A stretch of 17,936 nucleotides of DNA. Origin: Hallerella sp964501065. GTDB taxonomy: Bacteria > Fibrobacterota > Fibrobacteria > Fibrobacterales > Fibrobacteraceae. Below, piece by piece: positions 5,336 through 14,751 of the stretch. Both the position numbers and the translations under genes were made by a program. The stretch spans positions 1-17,936 of the forward strand of contig CAZCRF010000053.1 of the NCBI GenBank assembly GCA_964501065.1. Reading direction: 5' to 3'. Every line of letters begins with the position of its first letter. The stretch's first letter is position 1. The notes under the pieces are model-generated. The model did no database searches. It was not told the origin of the DNA and was given only the letters and a program-made list of their open reading frames with translations.

Positions 5336-7186
5336 ATGGCTGCAAAATACACGGAAGACAACATCAAATCGCTCGAATGGCACGAGCACATCCGGATGCG
5401 CCCGGGAATGTACATCGGCAAGCTCGGCGACGGACAAAGCCCGGACGACGGCATCTACGTCTTGGCGAAGGAAATCATCGACAACTCGATTGACGAGTTC
5501 GTCATGGGGGCCGGTAAAAAAATTGAAATTGAAATCGGCGACAGGGAAGTCCGCGTGCGCGATTACGGGCGGGGCATTCCGCTCGGCAAGGTCATCGACT
5601 GCGTTTCCAAAATGAACACCGGCGGGAAATACGATTCCGAGGCGTTCCAGAAATCCGTCGGGTTGAACGGAGTCGGCACCAAGGCGGTGAACGCCCTTTC
5701 TGAAAAGTTCACGGTGCAGAGCTTCCGCGACGGCAAGTGCAAACGGGCGGAGTTCAGCCGGGGCGTCCTCGTCAAGGAATACGCGGAGTGCAAGTCGGAC
5801 GAAAAGACGGGGACGGAAATCGTCTTTTCCCCGGATCCGACCATCTTCAACAAGAACTTCCGCTTCCTCCCGGCGTACATGGAGGAAAAGATTTGGAATT
5901 ACGCTTACCTGAACACGGGGCTTTCCCTGGTGATGAACGGCAAGCTCTACCACAGCGAGAACGGCCTCTTGGATTTGCTGTCGGGTCGTGTCGACGACAC
6001 TCTCCGCTACCCGATCGCCCACATGAAGGCGAAGGACATCGAAATCGCCTTCACCCACGGGAATCAATACGGCGAGCATTATTTCAGCTTCGTGAACGGC
6101 CAGCATACGACACAGGGCGGCACCCACCAGCAGGCGTTCCGCGAAGGTTTCGTCAAGGGCGTCCGCGACCATTTCAAGAAGGACTTGGACCCTTCGGACA
6201 TCCGGAACTGCATCATCGCGGCCATTTCCGTCCGCATCCAGGAGCCCGTTTTCGAATCGCAGACGAAGACGAAGCTCGGCAGCACGACGACGGCTCCCGG
6301 CGGCCCCTCCCTCCGCACGTGGATTGTCGATTGGACGTCCACCGAAGTGGACAACTTCTTGCACAAGAACCCCGAGGCGGAAAAGGCTTTGCTCGTCCGC
6401 ATCCAGCAGAGCGAGCGCGAGCGCAAGGACATTGCCGGCATCCGGAAGCTGGCGAACGAGCGGGCGCGCAAGGCGAACCTGAACAACAAGAAGCTCCGCG
6501 ATTGCAAGGTCCACTTGACTGACGCCAAGAATCCCGTCCACAAGGAAACGATGATCTTTCTGACCGAGGGCGATTCCGCATCCGGGACTCTCACCAAGGC
6601 GCGGAACGTGCAGAATCAGGCGGTGTTCAGCTTGCGCGGAAAGCCGCTCAACAGCTACGGCCTCACGAAAAAGGTCGTTTACGAAAACGAGGAGTTCAAT
6701 TTGCTCCAGCACGCCCTCGACATCGAGAACGGCTTGGACTCCCTCCGCTACGACAAGGTCATCATCGCGACCGATGCCGACGTGGACGGCATGCACATCC
6801 GGCTGTTGCTGATGACCTTCTTCTTGCAGTTCTTCCCGGAGCTGGTGGAGCAGCGGCATCTTTACATTTTGCAGACTCCGCTGTTCCGCGTGCGCAATTC
6901 CAAGAAGAACAAGGTGCTCTATTGTTACGACGAGACGGAACGCGACGAGGCCGCGGAGAAGCTTTCGGGGGCGGATTTGGAAATCAGCCGCTTCAAGGGG
7001 CTTGGGGAAATCAATCCGGAAGAGTTCCGGCAGTTCATCGGAGAGACGATGCGCCTGGAGAGCGTCGTCTCCCCTCCGGACGCCTCCCTCGGCAAGATGC
7101 TCGGATACTACATGGGAAAGAACACTCCTGAACGGCAGAACCGGATCGTGCAAAACCTGCGCGCCGAAGCGGTGGAGGAACTGTAA
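5336..7186 (+). CDS. parE: DNA topoisomerase IV subunit B (ATPase subunit)
   Basis: This 616-residue type IIA topoisomerase ATPase subunit is complete. The GHKL ATPase part shows EIIDNSIDE (46-54, catalytic Glu region), DYGRGIP (76-82) and the ATP-lid glycines GLNGVGTKAVNALS (109-122). The opening HIRMRPGMYIGKLGDG is typical. The TOPRIM domain has EGDSASG (411-417) and the metal-binding DADVDG (D480, D482, D484). SRFKGLGEINPEEF lies near the C-terminus. Its length and the YTEDNIKSLEWHEHIRMRPG start match the short Bacteroidetes/Fibrobacteres ParE form rather than proteobacterial GyrB with its long insert. Start 5336 agrees with the conserved N-terminus, with AAGG 3 bases before it. It works with ParC as an A2B2 enzyme that decatenates daughter chromosomes. 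Its stop overlaps the parC start by one base (TAATG). Calling it gyrB is possible, but the partner subunit argues for parE. Confidence 0.9.
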   Translation: MAAKYTEDNIKSLEWHEHIRMRPGMYIGKLGDGQSPDDGIYVLAKEIIDNSIDEFVMGAGKKIEIEIGDREVRVRDYGRGIPLGKVIDCVSKMNTGGKYDSEAFQKSVGLNGVGTKAVNALSEKFTVQSFRDGKCKRAEFSRGVLVKEYAECKSDEKTGTEIVFSPDPTIFNKNFRFLPAYMEEKIWNYAYLNTGLSLVMNGKLYHSENGLLDLLSGRVDDTLRYPIAHMKAKDIEIAFTHGNQYGEHYFSFVNGQHTTQGGTHQQAFREGFVKGVRDHFKKDLDPSDIRNCIIAAISVRIQEPVFESQTKTKLGSTTTAPGGPSLRTWIVDWTSTEVDNFLHKNPEAEKALLVRIQQSERERKDIAGIRKLANERARKANLNNKKLRDCKVHLTDAKNPVHKETMIFLTEGDSASGTLTKARNVQNQAVFSLRGKPLNSYGLTKKVVYENEEFNLLQHALDIENGLDSLRYDKVIIATDADVDGMHIRLLLMTFFLQFFPELVEQRHLYILQTPLFRVRNSKKNKVLYCYDETERDEAAEKLSGADLEISRFKGLGEINPEEFRQFIGETMRLESVVSPPDASLGKMLGYYMGKNTPERQNRIVQNLRAEAVEEL

Positions 7187-9783
7187 TGAGCGAAAACGGC
7201 AAGGATACCCCGATGGAAACGGAAGACAAGTTTGCAAACGCCCCCGAAGCCGAAGCCAAGAGCGACACGGCGATTCTCGGCCTTTCGAACGCGAACCATT
7301 TGGAAAAGCTTTACGACGGGTGGTTTCTCGATTACGCGAGCTACGTGATTCTGGACCGCGCCGTCCCGTATTTCGAGGATGGCCTGAAGCCCGTGCAGCG
7401 GCGCATCCTGCACACCCTTTCCGAAATGAACAACGGGCACTTGATCAAAGTGGCGAACGTCGTCGGCGCGACCATGCGGTATCATCCCCACGGCGACGCT
7501 TCCATCTACACGGCGCTGGTCGGGCTGGGGCAAAAAGGGCTCCTCATCGACACGCAGGGAAACTGGGGGAACCCTCTCACGGGAGACGGCGCGGCGGCGG
7601 CCCGTTACATCGAAGGAAGGCTGTCCCCGTTCGCCCAGGAAGTCCTGTTCAATTCGGAGACGACCGAGTGGATCCCGAATTACGACGGTACGCGAAAAGA
7701 GCCCGTGACGCTCCCCGCGAAGTTTCCGCTGCTCCTCGCCCAAGGGGTCGACGGCATCGCCGTCGGGCTCTCCACTTACATCTTGCCGCACAATTTCAAC
7801 GAACTCTGCGACGCGGCGGTCTCCTACCTCAAGGGCAAGAAGTTCACCCTTTACCCGGACTTCTTCACCGGTGGGACGGTTGACGTCTCCCATTACGACG
7901 ACGGGGCGCGAGGCGGTCGCATCAAGGTCCGCGCGAAGATAGAAGTCCAGGATTCCAAGACGCTGGTCATCCGTGAGATTCCCTACGGCACGACGACGGG
8001 TTCCCTCATCGAGTCGATCGTCGCCGCGAACGACAAGGGCAAAATCAAGATCAAGCGCGTCGACGACGATACGGCGCAAAACGTCGAAATCGTCATCCAT
8101 CTGCTTCCCGGTTCCGAGCCGCAGAAGATGATTGAAGCCCTCTACGCCTTCACGGATTGTGAAAAGTCCCTTTCCCCGTGCACGTGCGTCATCATCGACA
8201 AGAAGCCCTGCTTCACGACGACTTCGGATTTGTTGAAGCGGAGCGTTGACCACACCAAGTTCCTGCTCAAGTGGGAGCTTGAAAACGAACTTTCCCATAC
8301 GCAGGCGAAGTGGCACGCGACTAGCCTCGAAAAGATTTTCATCGAGAATGAAATCTACGAAGTCATCAAGAAGGCGCAGAACCGCGACGAGATGATTCGC
8401 CTCATCGGCGAAGGCTTGAAACCGTTCACGAAAAACCTCCGCCGCGAAGTGACCGAAGAGGACATCGAAAAGTTGGCGGCCCTCCCGATGTCGAAAATCG
8501 CCCGGTTCAACCGCAAGAAGGCGGACGAATTCTTGAAAGAACTCGATGCCCACATCGAAGAGGTGCAGGGCAACTTGGAACGCCTCACCGAATACACCGT
8601 CAACCACTTCAAGAACCTCCAGAAGAAATACGGCCAAGGGCGCGAGCGCAAGACGCAGATTGCGGAGTTCGGCAAGGTCGATGCGGTCCATGTCGCCATG
8701 GCGAACCAGAAGTTCTTCGTGAACCGCAAGGAAGGCTTTGTCGGGACCGGGTTGAAAAAGGAAGAGTATCTGTTCGACGTTTCCGAGTATGACGACATCA
8801 TCGTCTTCAAGGCGGACGGCTCTTACAAGATTGTGAAGGTCGCGGACAAGGATTTCGTCGGCAAGGACATCGTCCTCGTGGAGAAGTTCAACAAGGACGA
8901 CGAACGGCGCATTTACAACGTCATCTACCAAGACGGCAAGGACGGCCCCTCGTTCATCAAGCGGTTCAACGTCGGCGGCGTCACCCGCAACAAGGACTAT
9001 CCCATGGGCAAGGGGAAGCCCGGGTCGAAAATCCTCTACATCTCTTCGAACCCGAACGGGGAAGCGGAGGTCGTGAAGGTCATCCTCAAGCCGCGTCCGC
9101 GGATCAAGCTCAATTTTGAAGTGAACTTTGCCGATGTCGAAATCAAGGGTCGGAACGCGGTCGGAAACCAGGTCACCAAGTACGCCGTCCGCACGATCAA
9201 GAAGGTGAGCGCGGGGGAGAGCACCCTCGGGGCCAAGGTCTTCTACTTCGACACCGTTTCCGGAGTCGTCAGTACGCAGAAGAAGGGTGACAGGCTCGGC
9301 GAATTCGAGGAGGGCGAAAAACTGTTGACCGTCCGCAAGAACGGCATGGCGAAGCTCCACGAGATGACGGACCCGGTGCTAGTCGGCACGGACATCCTCT
9401 ACATCGGAAAGTATGACCCGAAGCAGGTGTTCACCGTGCTGTATTTCGAAGGGGACAACTTCAACTACATGGTCAAGCGTTTCACCTTGGAAAATTGCCC
9501 GACCACGTCGGAGTTCAACCTCCTTTCCGACCATCCCGACACGAAGATGGTGGAATTCTTCGGCACGGAAGAGGCGCGCGTCTCCATGGCGTACCAGTCC
9601 GGTCACAAGGTGGAGGAAGAGGAACTGGATCTGACGGAACTGGCGGATATCAAGACTTACAAGGCCTTGGGTAGCAAGTTCACCGCCAAAAAAGTCAAAC
9701 GGTTCACTCGAATCGAGAGTGAGAACGGCGGGGAGCTTCCCGAAGAAATGAAGGATCCCGATTCTCCGGACTTGTTCGGTTGA
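7186..9783 (+). CDS. parC: DNA topoisomerase IV subunit A (breakage-reunion subunit)
   Basis: This 865-residue GyrA/ParC-family subunit carries the catalytic tyrosine Y141 in AAAARYIEGRLS, preceded by arginine R140. Other conserved blocks are DRAVPYFEDGLKPVQRRIL (57-75), RYHPHGDASIY (98-108) and NWGNPLTGDGAAAARYIEGR (126-145). A coiled-coil-like segment (FLKELDAHIEEVQGNLERL) leads to the DNA gate, followed by a long C-terminal region that looks like a beta-pinwheel (repeats such as ILYISS, ILYIGKYD). No GyrA box (QRRGGKG) is seen, so it should not wrap DNA as gyrase does; this supports parC over gyrA. About 25 extra acidic residues precede the conserved core. Translation is coupled to parE by the TAATG overlap. 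This is the last gene of the operon; only weak hairpins follow. Confidence 0.9.
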   Translation: MSENGKDTPMETEDKFANAPEAEAKSDTAILGLSNANHLEKLYDGWFLDYASYVILDRAVPYFEDGLKPVQRRILHTLSEMNNGHLIKVANVVGATMRYHPHGDASIYTALVGLGQKGLLIDTQGNWGNPLTGDGAAAARYIEGRLSPFAQEVLFNSETTEWIPNYDGTRKEPVTLPAKFPLLLAQGVDGIAVGLSTYILPHNFNELCDAAVSYLKGKKFTLYPDFFTGGTVDVSHYDDGARGGRIKVRAKIEVQDSKTLVIREIPYGTTTGSLIESIVAANDKGKIKIKRVDDDTAQNVEIVIHLLPGSEPQKMIEALYAFTDCEKSLSPCTCVIIDKKPCFTTTSDLLKRSVDHTKFLLKWELENELSHTQAKWHATSLEKIFIENEIYEVIKKAQNRDEMIRLIGEGLKPFTKNLRREVTEEDIEKLAALPMSKIARFNRKKADEFLKELDAHIEEVQGNLERLTEYTVNHFKNLQKKYGQGRERKTQIAEFGKVDAVHVAMANQKFFVNRKEGFVGTGLKKEEYLFDVSEYDDIIVFKADGSYKIVKVADKDFVGKDIVLVEKFNKDDERRIYNVIYQDGKDGPSFIKRFNVGGVTRNKDYPMGKGKPGSKILYISSNPNGEAEVVKVILKPRPRIKLNFEVNFADVEIKGRNAVGNQVTKYAVRTIKKVSAGESTLGAKVFYFDTVSGVVSTQKKGDRLGEFEEGEKLLTVRKNGMAKLHEMTDPVLVGTDILYIGKYDPKQVFTVLYFEGDNFNYMVKRFTLENCPTTSEFNLLSDHPDTKMVEFFGTEEARVSMAYQSGHKVEEEELDLTELADIKTYKALGSKFTAKKVKRFTRIESENGGELPEEMKDPDSPDLFG

Positions 9784-9843
9784 ACCGGCGTAAGCCGGGG
9801 GATTGCGTAGCCTTTTGGAGAGTCTGTCGATTCTGCCGTGATT

Positions 9844-9860
9844 TTTGGCCTTTGGCCAAA
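9844..9860. terminator. Weak hairpin between convergent parC and helicase genes
   Basis: A perfect 7-bp stem TTTGGCC/GGCCAAA (9844-9850 with 9854-9860), loop TTT, lies midway in the 164-base gap between the convergent stops. Neither strand has a good T-tract. A second small hairpin, CCGGC/GCCGG with loop GTAA (9785-9798), lies just after the parC stop. Either could slow or end transcription from both sides. Confidence 0.3.
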
Positions 9861-9947
9861 TCAAAACCCGGAAAATATTCTTCGAACTTGAAGTTCGGCG
9901 TTTCGCTATTGGCATCCGGTTCGCAAGGGATGACGCCTTTGTTTCAT

Positions 9948-12900
9948 TCAACAAGACCGCCGATTTTTTTCCAATTCTATTTCCGGCAAGAGGATGGGGC
10001 AAAGGTCGTCGCGCTCTTTATTGTGCCAAGCCAGCGCATCGCCGCTATGCAATTGGAAAATCCGCTTTTTCAAGTTCGCGCCTTCGCCGGTAGCCTCTCC
10101 ATAAAAGTAATCCAGCCACACGTCCTTGTGGCCGAGTTGGCAGATGATTTCTGCCGGTTCCGAATATCTTGCCTTTTCTACTATCGCGGGGGCATACTTG
10201 TCCAAAAAGGGACAGCAATGAAAGACATAAAGTTGTTTCTTGGCGCGAGTGAAGCCTACGTACAGTACACGCCGCCCCTGCTCGGTGCTCGCTCTCCGAT
10301 CCTTGATCATCATGTATACCCGATCGAACTCCCGGCCTTTGGCTTTGTGAATTGTCGACACGACGACCTCGTTCTTTTCTCCGCATTCAAAATCGGCAAT
10401 TTTAGATTCCATCAAAAAAAGCTTCAAATCGTTTCGATAGAGCCGCTTGTTGTATTTTTGGTAAGTTTTAAGAGCCTTCACACAAATCGGCAGCAAAGAA
10501 CTCCTTTGATAATCCAGCTGTAATTTTTCCAAAGCCGAGTTCCATTCTTCAAGGCTTATGACGGGATTGTCGTTGTTCGACAGCCATTTTGTCAAACTTC
10601 TGAATTCAACAAGATCGTAGAGAGAAAACCCATCGCTGTCCTGAATCAACTTCGCCTTTATTTTTTCGTGGTTCAACAGAGCCATCATTTTCAAGGCGTC
10701 TTCATTTGTCTGTGTCAAAACGCAAACAGTTCCCCGAGGTGGATGCTTTTTGATGTGCTCGACGATGGGAATCTCCATGTTCGGGGAGTCGAACTTTCGC
10801 ACCCTCACCGCGCCTTCCCCGTCGGAAACGGCCCTGATCGGATTGATTTTCAAACGGTTGGGGATGTCTTGAACGAAGGCGTTGCTAAAATCGACAATCT
10901 TTTTGATGCTGCGGTAATTTTCAACCAGTTCATACTTTTTCGCCTTGTATAGATCCATGAATCGTTTCAAGTCTACGGAAGCCGAGCCCGCCTTTTGGTG
11001 AACGTCCGCGAAAATGTTCTGGTCGTCGTCGCCCACCGCAATGACTCGCATGTCCTCGTTTTCTTCTATCAAGGCTTGAACCAAAGCGAACTGGTGCTCG
11101 TCCATGTCTTGGGCTTCATCGATGACCAAGACTTTTTTGGTTATCTTGCCGTGCTCGATTTCCCCGTTCTTGATTTTGGCGACCGCCATTTCTACGGCGG
11201 ATCCGGCCTTGTCCAAATTTCCCATGGTGCCGAGTAAATCGAATGCGTAGGAATGGAATGTCTTCGCGGTCAGAAATGAGGCCGCGTCGCCAATCAGCTT
11301 GTGAAGCTTTTCCTTGAAGTCGATGGTGGCGCTGCGAGAGAAGGTCAACATCAGCAACTGTTCGTGCTTGACGTCTTCCAACAGCATCAGGGAAGCGAGT
11401 TTATGTACAAGGACGCGAGTCTTTCCGCTTCCGGGTCCTGCGGCCACCAGGATATATTGGCTGCTCTTGTCCTCGACGATTTGCTTTTGGCGTTCAGAAA
11501 GGGAAAGGACGATTTGTCGATACTTTTCGGGTGTGATGTTGTGATTGATTTCGTCCAGGCGATTCCCCTTGAAATACTTGTTCAAGAACATTTTGTAGTC
11601 AAGATAGAAATAATCGCTGACAAAAATTTGAGCCTGCTTGCTGTCGCGCACCATCATGTTGGCGTATTCCCCGACAATGTGGATTTGCTGCATCTTCATT
11701 TGATAAAAGTGGTTGAGCTTTTCGTAATCGTCGATTTTGTACTTGATCAAGTTGCTCTTTTCAATCCTGTGTATTTCAAGGGCGTTGTAGAGGACCAAGA
11801 AACCGTCTTCTAGCTGCAGGGAGTTGATTTTCGAAAGATAAAGGAGGGATTTCTCCAGTTCCTTGTAGGAAACGGAGTCTTTTTTCAAAATGGACAACTG
11901 GTTTTCGTACGCCGCCAGCAATTCCTTTTCGGAGAACTGGATCAAGGCTTCATCGCGGGAATTCGTCTCGGCGTCTTGGTTGGCTTGATAGAGTTGGTCG
12001 ATGACGAAATGAGCCAGTTGAATGCGATGCTTGAAATCATCCTCCAAATTTTCAAGGGAGACCTTCAATTCCATTTTTGTACTGATGTCGGAACAGTAGT
12101 TCTTTTCGATGAGACCGGTGATCATCCAGAAATACAGAATCGTTTTGATGTCCTTTACGCTCGCCCTCTTGACTCCATCGGCTTCGGCTTCTTCGTTCAG
12201 TTCCTTGAGGTTGAATACGGTCTTTCCTGTTTTCAACTTGGAAATGAGGAACCTCTCAAGAGCTTCAAAGCGTTTCACCACTTGTTTGGACTTGTTCTCT
12301 CCGTCCCTCTTTTTGATGTAGGCGGTCAAATCCTTGGAGTCGGCCAGGATGTTTTCCGCCCGCAGAAGCTGAACGGTTTCTTGGACGACGCTGCATTCCA
12401 TGCCGAGGATATCGGCGATGTAATCGACCCGGGATTCGGCCGCATCGCCTTTCGCCTTGAATCCGCTTCGTTCGGAAATCAAGAGGCTGATGATTCGAAC
12501 GGCATTTTCTTTCTGCTTCTCGTCAAACATGTGGGAAGCCGAAATCTTGCGGCGCGCCTCATCCATGTTCGAGACTAAAATCCCGGTCGCGTAAACCCGG
12601 GGGCAATTCTGTTTGCGTTCAATATAACCGGCTTCTTCCAAAGCGAGAATGGCCGTTTTCACGCGGGTTTCCACATCGCCGTCGGGATTGTCGAAGCCTG
12701 CCTCTCGTGCGATTTCAAGAGGGGAGCGCTTGGGAACGCTTCTGTTCTTTGTCAGCGACTTGATGGCCCGCCAAACCTGCTGGATTTCACTCAAGCTGAG
12801 CTTCGTCTGGTTCAACAACAAGAAATGCTTGTCCAAGTCGTTTTCATTGAATAGAACATAGCAGTCGGCCTGCAAGCTCTGGTCCCGGCCCGCGCGGCCG

Positions 12901-14663
12901 GCTTCTTGGACATAGTTCTCGAGAGAATCGGAAATCTCGAAATGCACGACGAGTTGCACGTCGGACTTGTCGACGCCCATACCGAAAGCCGATGTGGCGA
13001 CAATGATCTGGACCTTTCCCGTGATGAAGGCTTCCTGGTTTTCCACCTTTTCGCGGCTTTCCATTTTTCCATTGAACGGCAGAGCGACAAATCCGTCCTT
13101 GCTCAGTTTTTCTGCGAGTTCCCGCGTTTTCTTGGTTCTGGAGACATAGACGATGGTGGGGCAATTTTTGGTTTCGATCAAGGCCCTTAAAGTCTTGTAT
13201 TTTTGTTCATCGTCTTCTTGGTAAAGGACGTGGTAGGAGAGATTCGCCCGTGTGGCCTTCGTGGCGAAAATTTTCAAATCGAGGCCCAGTTTCTTTTGGA
13301 AGTAATCGCAAATGTCCTGCACCACTTTTTGTTTTGCCGTTGCGGTGAAACAGGAAATGGGGATTTTTCTCAGGCTGGATTTTTGTTGCTGAAGCTTTTT
13401 GATGAAATCGCCGATGTAGAGGTAGTCTACGCGGAAATCGTGCCCCCAACTGGAGAAACAGTGGGCCTCGTCGATTACGAATCGCGCAATTTGCCGGGAA
13501 AGTAAAATTTTTTCAATGGTGCGGGAACGCAGGGACTCCGGAGAAATGTACAATATGGAGGCCATTCCGGATTCCACGCGTTTTATAGCCTCCGCGCGTT
13601 CAATCGGATTTAAAAGTCCATTGATGGTCACGGCATCGGCTATCCCTTTGGAACTCAAGTTGTCGACTTGGTCCTTCATCAAGGACTGCAGCGGCGAAAT
13701 GACGACCGTCAAACCCTTGTAGCTTTCACCGGCCATCAGTGCCGGCAATTGGAACGTGATGGATTTGCCGCCTCCCGTGGGGAAAATGGCCAGCAGGGAT
13801 TCGTTGTTGACAGCGGCGGAGGCGGCCCGCTCCTGCAGCGGCTCCCCTTCGTAAGTCCTGAAGCTCTCGTATCCGAAAATTTCTTTCAGTTTCTTGCGGA
13901 CATCCAATTTGTCATGACAATAGGGGCACGCGGGCTTGTGGCACGGATTGTTTCGCAACAAAAAAAGGATGTTTTCCGTGTAGGGATAATTTCGCAAAAC
14001 CCAAGCCGGAGCGATGGACCGCCTGTCTTGCAGATTGATGACCGACAATGCGTAGGCCAATTCTATCGGGTGTTCCGCGACGAACGATTCTACGGAAGCG
14101 TTTTCGCAAATCAAGCCGGCAAATCGCTTTTGAATCTGCGCCACGGTGTTCTTGACTTGGAATCTCGCCGAAAAAAGATTGTTGAAGAACCCCTTCCCCT
14201 CTTCTTTCAAGCCGACATATTCAAAAAAATCCTTGAATTCCCTGGAATCTTTCAAAAGATGGAAATAGATGCCTTTCAAGTCCTCGTCCAAAGAATGGAA
14301 GGCGTTCACTTCGTCTCGAAACAAGTCCCGGGACTTCTGGGCGTCCAGCAATGGATTGTTCAAGGCGTCGCTGAGGATTTTCTCGTCTTTCAGCAGCTTG
14401 TGGCTGGGGCGCATGGGGAACATCAACGGAGAAAGGTAAAGGGTGTCGATGACCTTCTTCTTTTCCAAATTCAAATGCTTGAGATATTGAAGGTCGTGGT
14501 TCAGGACATTGTGGCCGCCCACGAATTCAGCATCCTTTACAAAATGGAAGAAATCCCCTTGGCTGGGCGTGTGAATCTTCCGGTCGAGGGAGTCGACCCC
14601 GCCGAGGTCGGCAATTTTGCCGCTGGATGGAGAAACTTCGATATCTAGGAAAACGACGTTCAC
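9948..14663 (-). CDS. Giant exonuclease-RecQ-UvrD fusion helicase
   Basis: One uninterrupted frame joins three DNA enzymes (residues numbered from the upstream TTG at 14708). First, a DnaQ-like exonuclease: LDIE (D22, E24), NHD (D72) and NNPLLDAQ (D122), with Asn117 where DEDDh enzymes have His. Second, a Cys cluster (C256, C261, C264), then a RecQ-type SF2 motor: TGGGKS (311-316), DEAH (413-416), FTATA (454-458), GMGVDKSDV (576-584), QEAGRAGRD (601-609) and a winged-helix-like part. The usual four-Cys RecQ zinc domain is not seen. Third, a UvrD-type SF1 motor: GPGSGKT (1091-1097), IDEAQDMD (1196-1203), GDDDQ (1226-1230), ENYRS (1263-1267), STIHKAKGREFD (1451-1462) and YVGFTRAKKQLYV (1483-1495). 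A GTG start at 14663 is preferred because MNVVFLDIEV is a normal exonuclease N-terminus. The TTG start adds 15 unlikely residues. Expected to unwind and possibly trim DNA; pathway unknown. It looks lower in GC than neighbours by eye. Confidence 0.85.
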   Translation of the reverse strand: MNVVFLDIEVSPSSGKIADLGGVDSLDRKIHTPSQGDFFHFVKDAEFVGGHNVLNHDLQYLKHLNLEKKKVIDTLYLSPLMFPMRPSHKLLKDEKILSDALNNPLLDAQKSRDLFRDEVNAFHSLDEDLKGIYFHLLKDSREFKDFFEYVGLKEEGKGFFNNLFSARFQVKNTVAQIQKRFAGLICENASVESFVAEHPIELAYALSVINLQDRRSIAPAWVLRNYPYTENILFLLRNNPCHKPACPYCHDKLDVRKKLKEIFGYESFRTYEGEPLQERAASAAVNNESLLAIFPTGGGKSITFQLPALMAGESYKGLTVVISPLQSLMKDQVDNLSSKGIADAVTINGLLNPIERAEAIKRVESGMASILYISPESLRSRTIEKILLSRQIARFVIDEAHCFSSWGHDFRVDYLYIGDFIKKLQQQKSSLRKIPISCFTATAKQKVVQDICDYFQKKLGLDLKIFATKATRANLSYHVLYQEDDEQKYKTLRALIETKNCPTIVYVSRTKKTRELAEKLSKDGFVALPFNGKMESREKVENQEAFITGKVQIIVATSAFGMGVDKSDVQLVVHFEISDSLENYVQEAGRAGRDQSLQADCYVLFNENDLDKHFLLLNQTKLSLSEIQQVWRAIKSLTKNRSVPKRSPLEIAREAGFDNPDGDVETRVKTAILALEEAGYIERKQNCPRVYATGILVSNMDEARRKISASHMFDEKQKENAVRIISLLISERSGFKAKGDAAESRVDYIADILGMECSVVQETVQLLRAENILADSKDLTAYIKKRDGENKSKQVVKRFEALERFLISKLKTGKTVFNLKELNEEAEADGVKRASVKDIKTILYFWMITGLIEKNYCSDISTKMELKVSLENLEDDFKHRIQLAHFVIDQLYQANQDAETNSRDEALIQFSEKELLAAYENQLSILKKDSVSYKELEKSLLYLSKINSLQLEDGFLVLYNALEIHRIEKSNLIKYKIDDYEKLNHFYQMKMQQIHIVGEYANMMVRDSKQAQIFVSDYFYLDYKMFLNKYFKGNRLDEINHNITPEKYRQIVLSLSERQKQIVEDKSSQYILVAAGPGSGKTRVLVHKLASLMLLEDVKHEQLLMLTFSRSATIDFKEKLHKLIGDAASFLTAKTFHSYAFDLLGTMGNLDKAGSAVEMAVAKIKNGEIEHGKITKKVLVIDEAQDMDEHQFALVQALIEENEDMRVIAVGDDDQNIFADVHQKAGSASVDLKRFMDLYKAKKYELVENYRSIKKIVDFSNAFVQDIPNRLKINPIRAVSDGEGAVRVRKFDSPNMEIPIVEHIKKHPPRGTVCVLTQTNEDALKMMALLNHEKIKAKLIQDSDGFSLYDLVEFRSLTKWLSNNDNPVISLEEWNSALEKLQLDYQRSSLLPICVKALKTYQKYNKRLYRNDLKLFLMESKIADFECGEKNEVVVSTIHKAKGREFDRVYMMIKDRRASTEQGRRVLYVGFTRAKKQLYVFHCCPFLDKYAPAIVEKARYSEPAEIICQLGHKDVWLDYFYGEATGEGANLKKRIFQLHSGDALAWHNKERDDLCPILLPEIELEKNRRSC

Positions 14664-14721
14664 TGTACCAAAATACTTCTTTTTGACAAAAGTATTGAAA
14701 CGGAGCAATGGAAAATGAATA

Positions 14722-14748
14722 CCCGAGAAGTCGGGGCGCGTTCAATAG
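14722..14748 (-). repeat. Leader repeat copy 2, with small hairpin, between pdxR and the helicase gene
   Basis: On the minus strand CTATTGAACGCGCCC (14748-14734) is identical to the sequence upstream of parE. It runs into CCCGA-CTTC-TCGGG (stem 14735-14731 with 14726-14722), followed by TATTCATTTT, a poor T-tract. It could be a weak pdxR terminator, an attenuator or a shared leader element. Confidence 0.45.
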
Positions 14749-14751
14749 AAA

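Noticed and set aside
5327..7237. 636-codon open frame on the minus strand, antisense to parE
   Set aside because: Shadow of parE, with the same biased composition and no recognisable motif or ribosome site.
7108..9360. 750-codon open frame on the minus strand, antisense to parC
   Set aside because: It mirrors the codon structure of parC, a clear conserved gene. The translation is low-complexity Val/Leu/Asp/Arg-rich with no domain, as expected of a shadow frame in GC-rich DNA.
7186..9783. gyrA instead of parC
   Set aside because: No GyrA box was found in the C-terminal region, and the operon partner has the ParE-type N-terminus and length.
13668..14648. 326-codon plus-strand open frame within the helicase gene
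   Set aside because: It lies opposite the exonuclease and start of the RecQ motor; no domain and no ribosome site.
14664..14708. TTG start for the giant helicase at 14708
   Set aside because: It adds 15 residues unlike an exonuclease N-terminus and has no ribosome site. The GTG at 14663 gives MNVVFLDIEV. The GTG also lacks a strong ribosome site, so the exact start stays uncertain.
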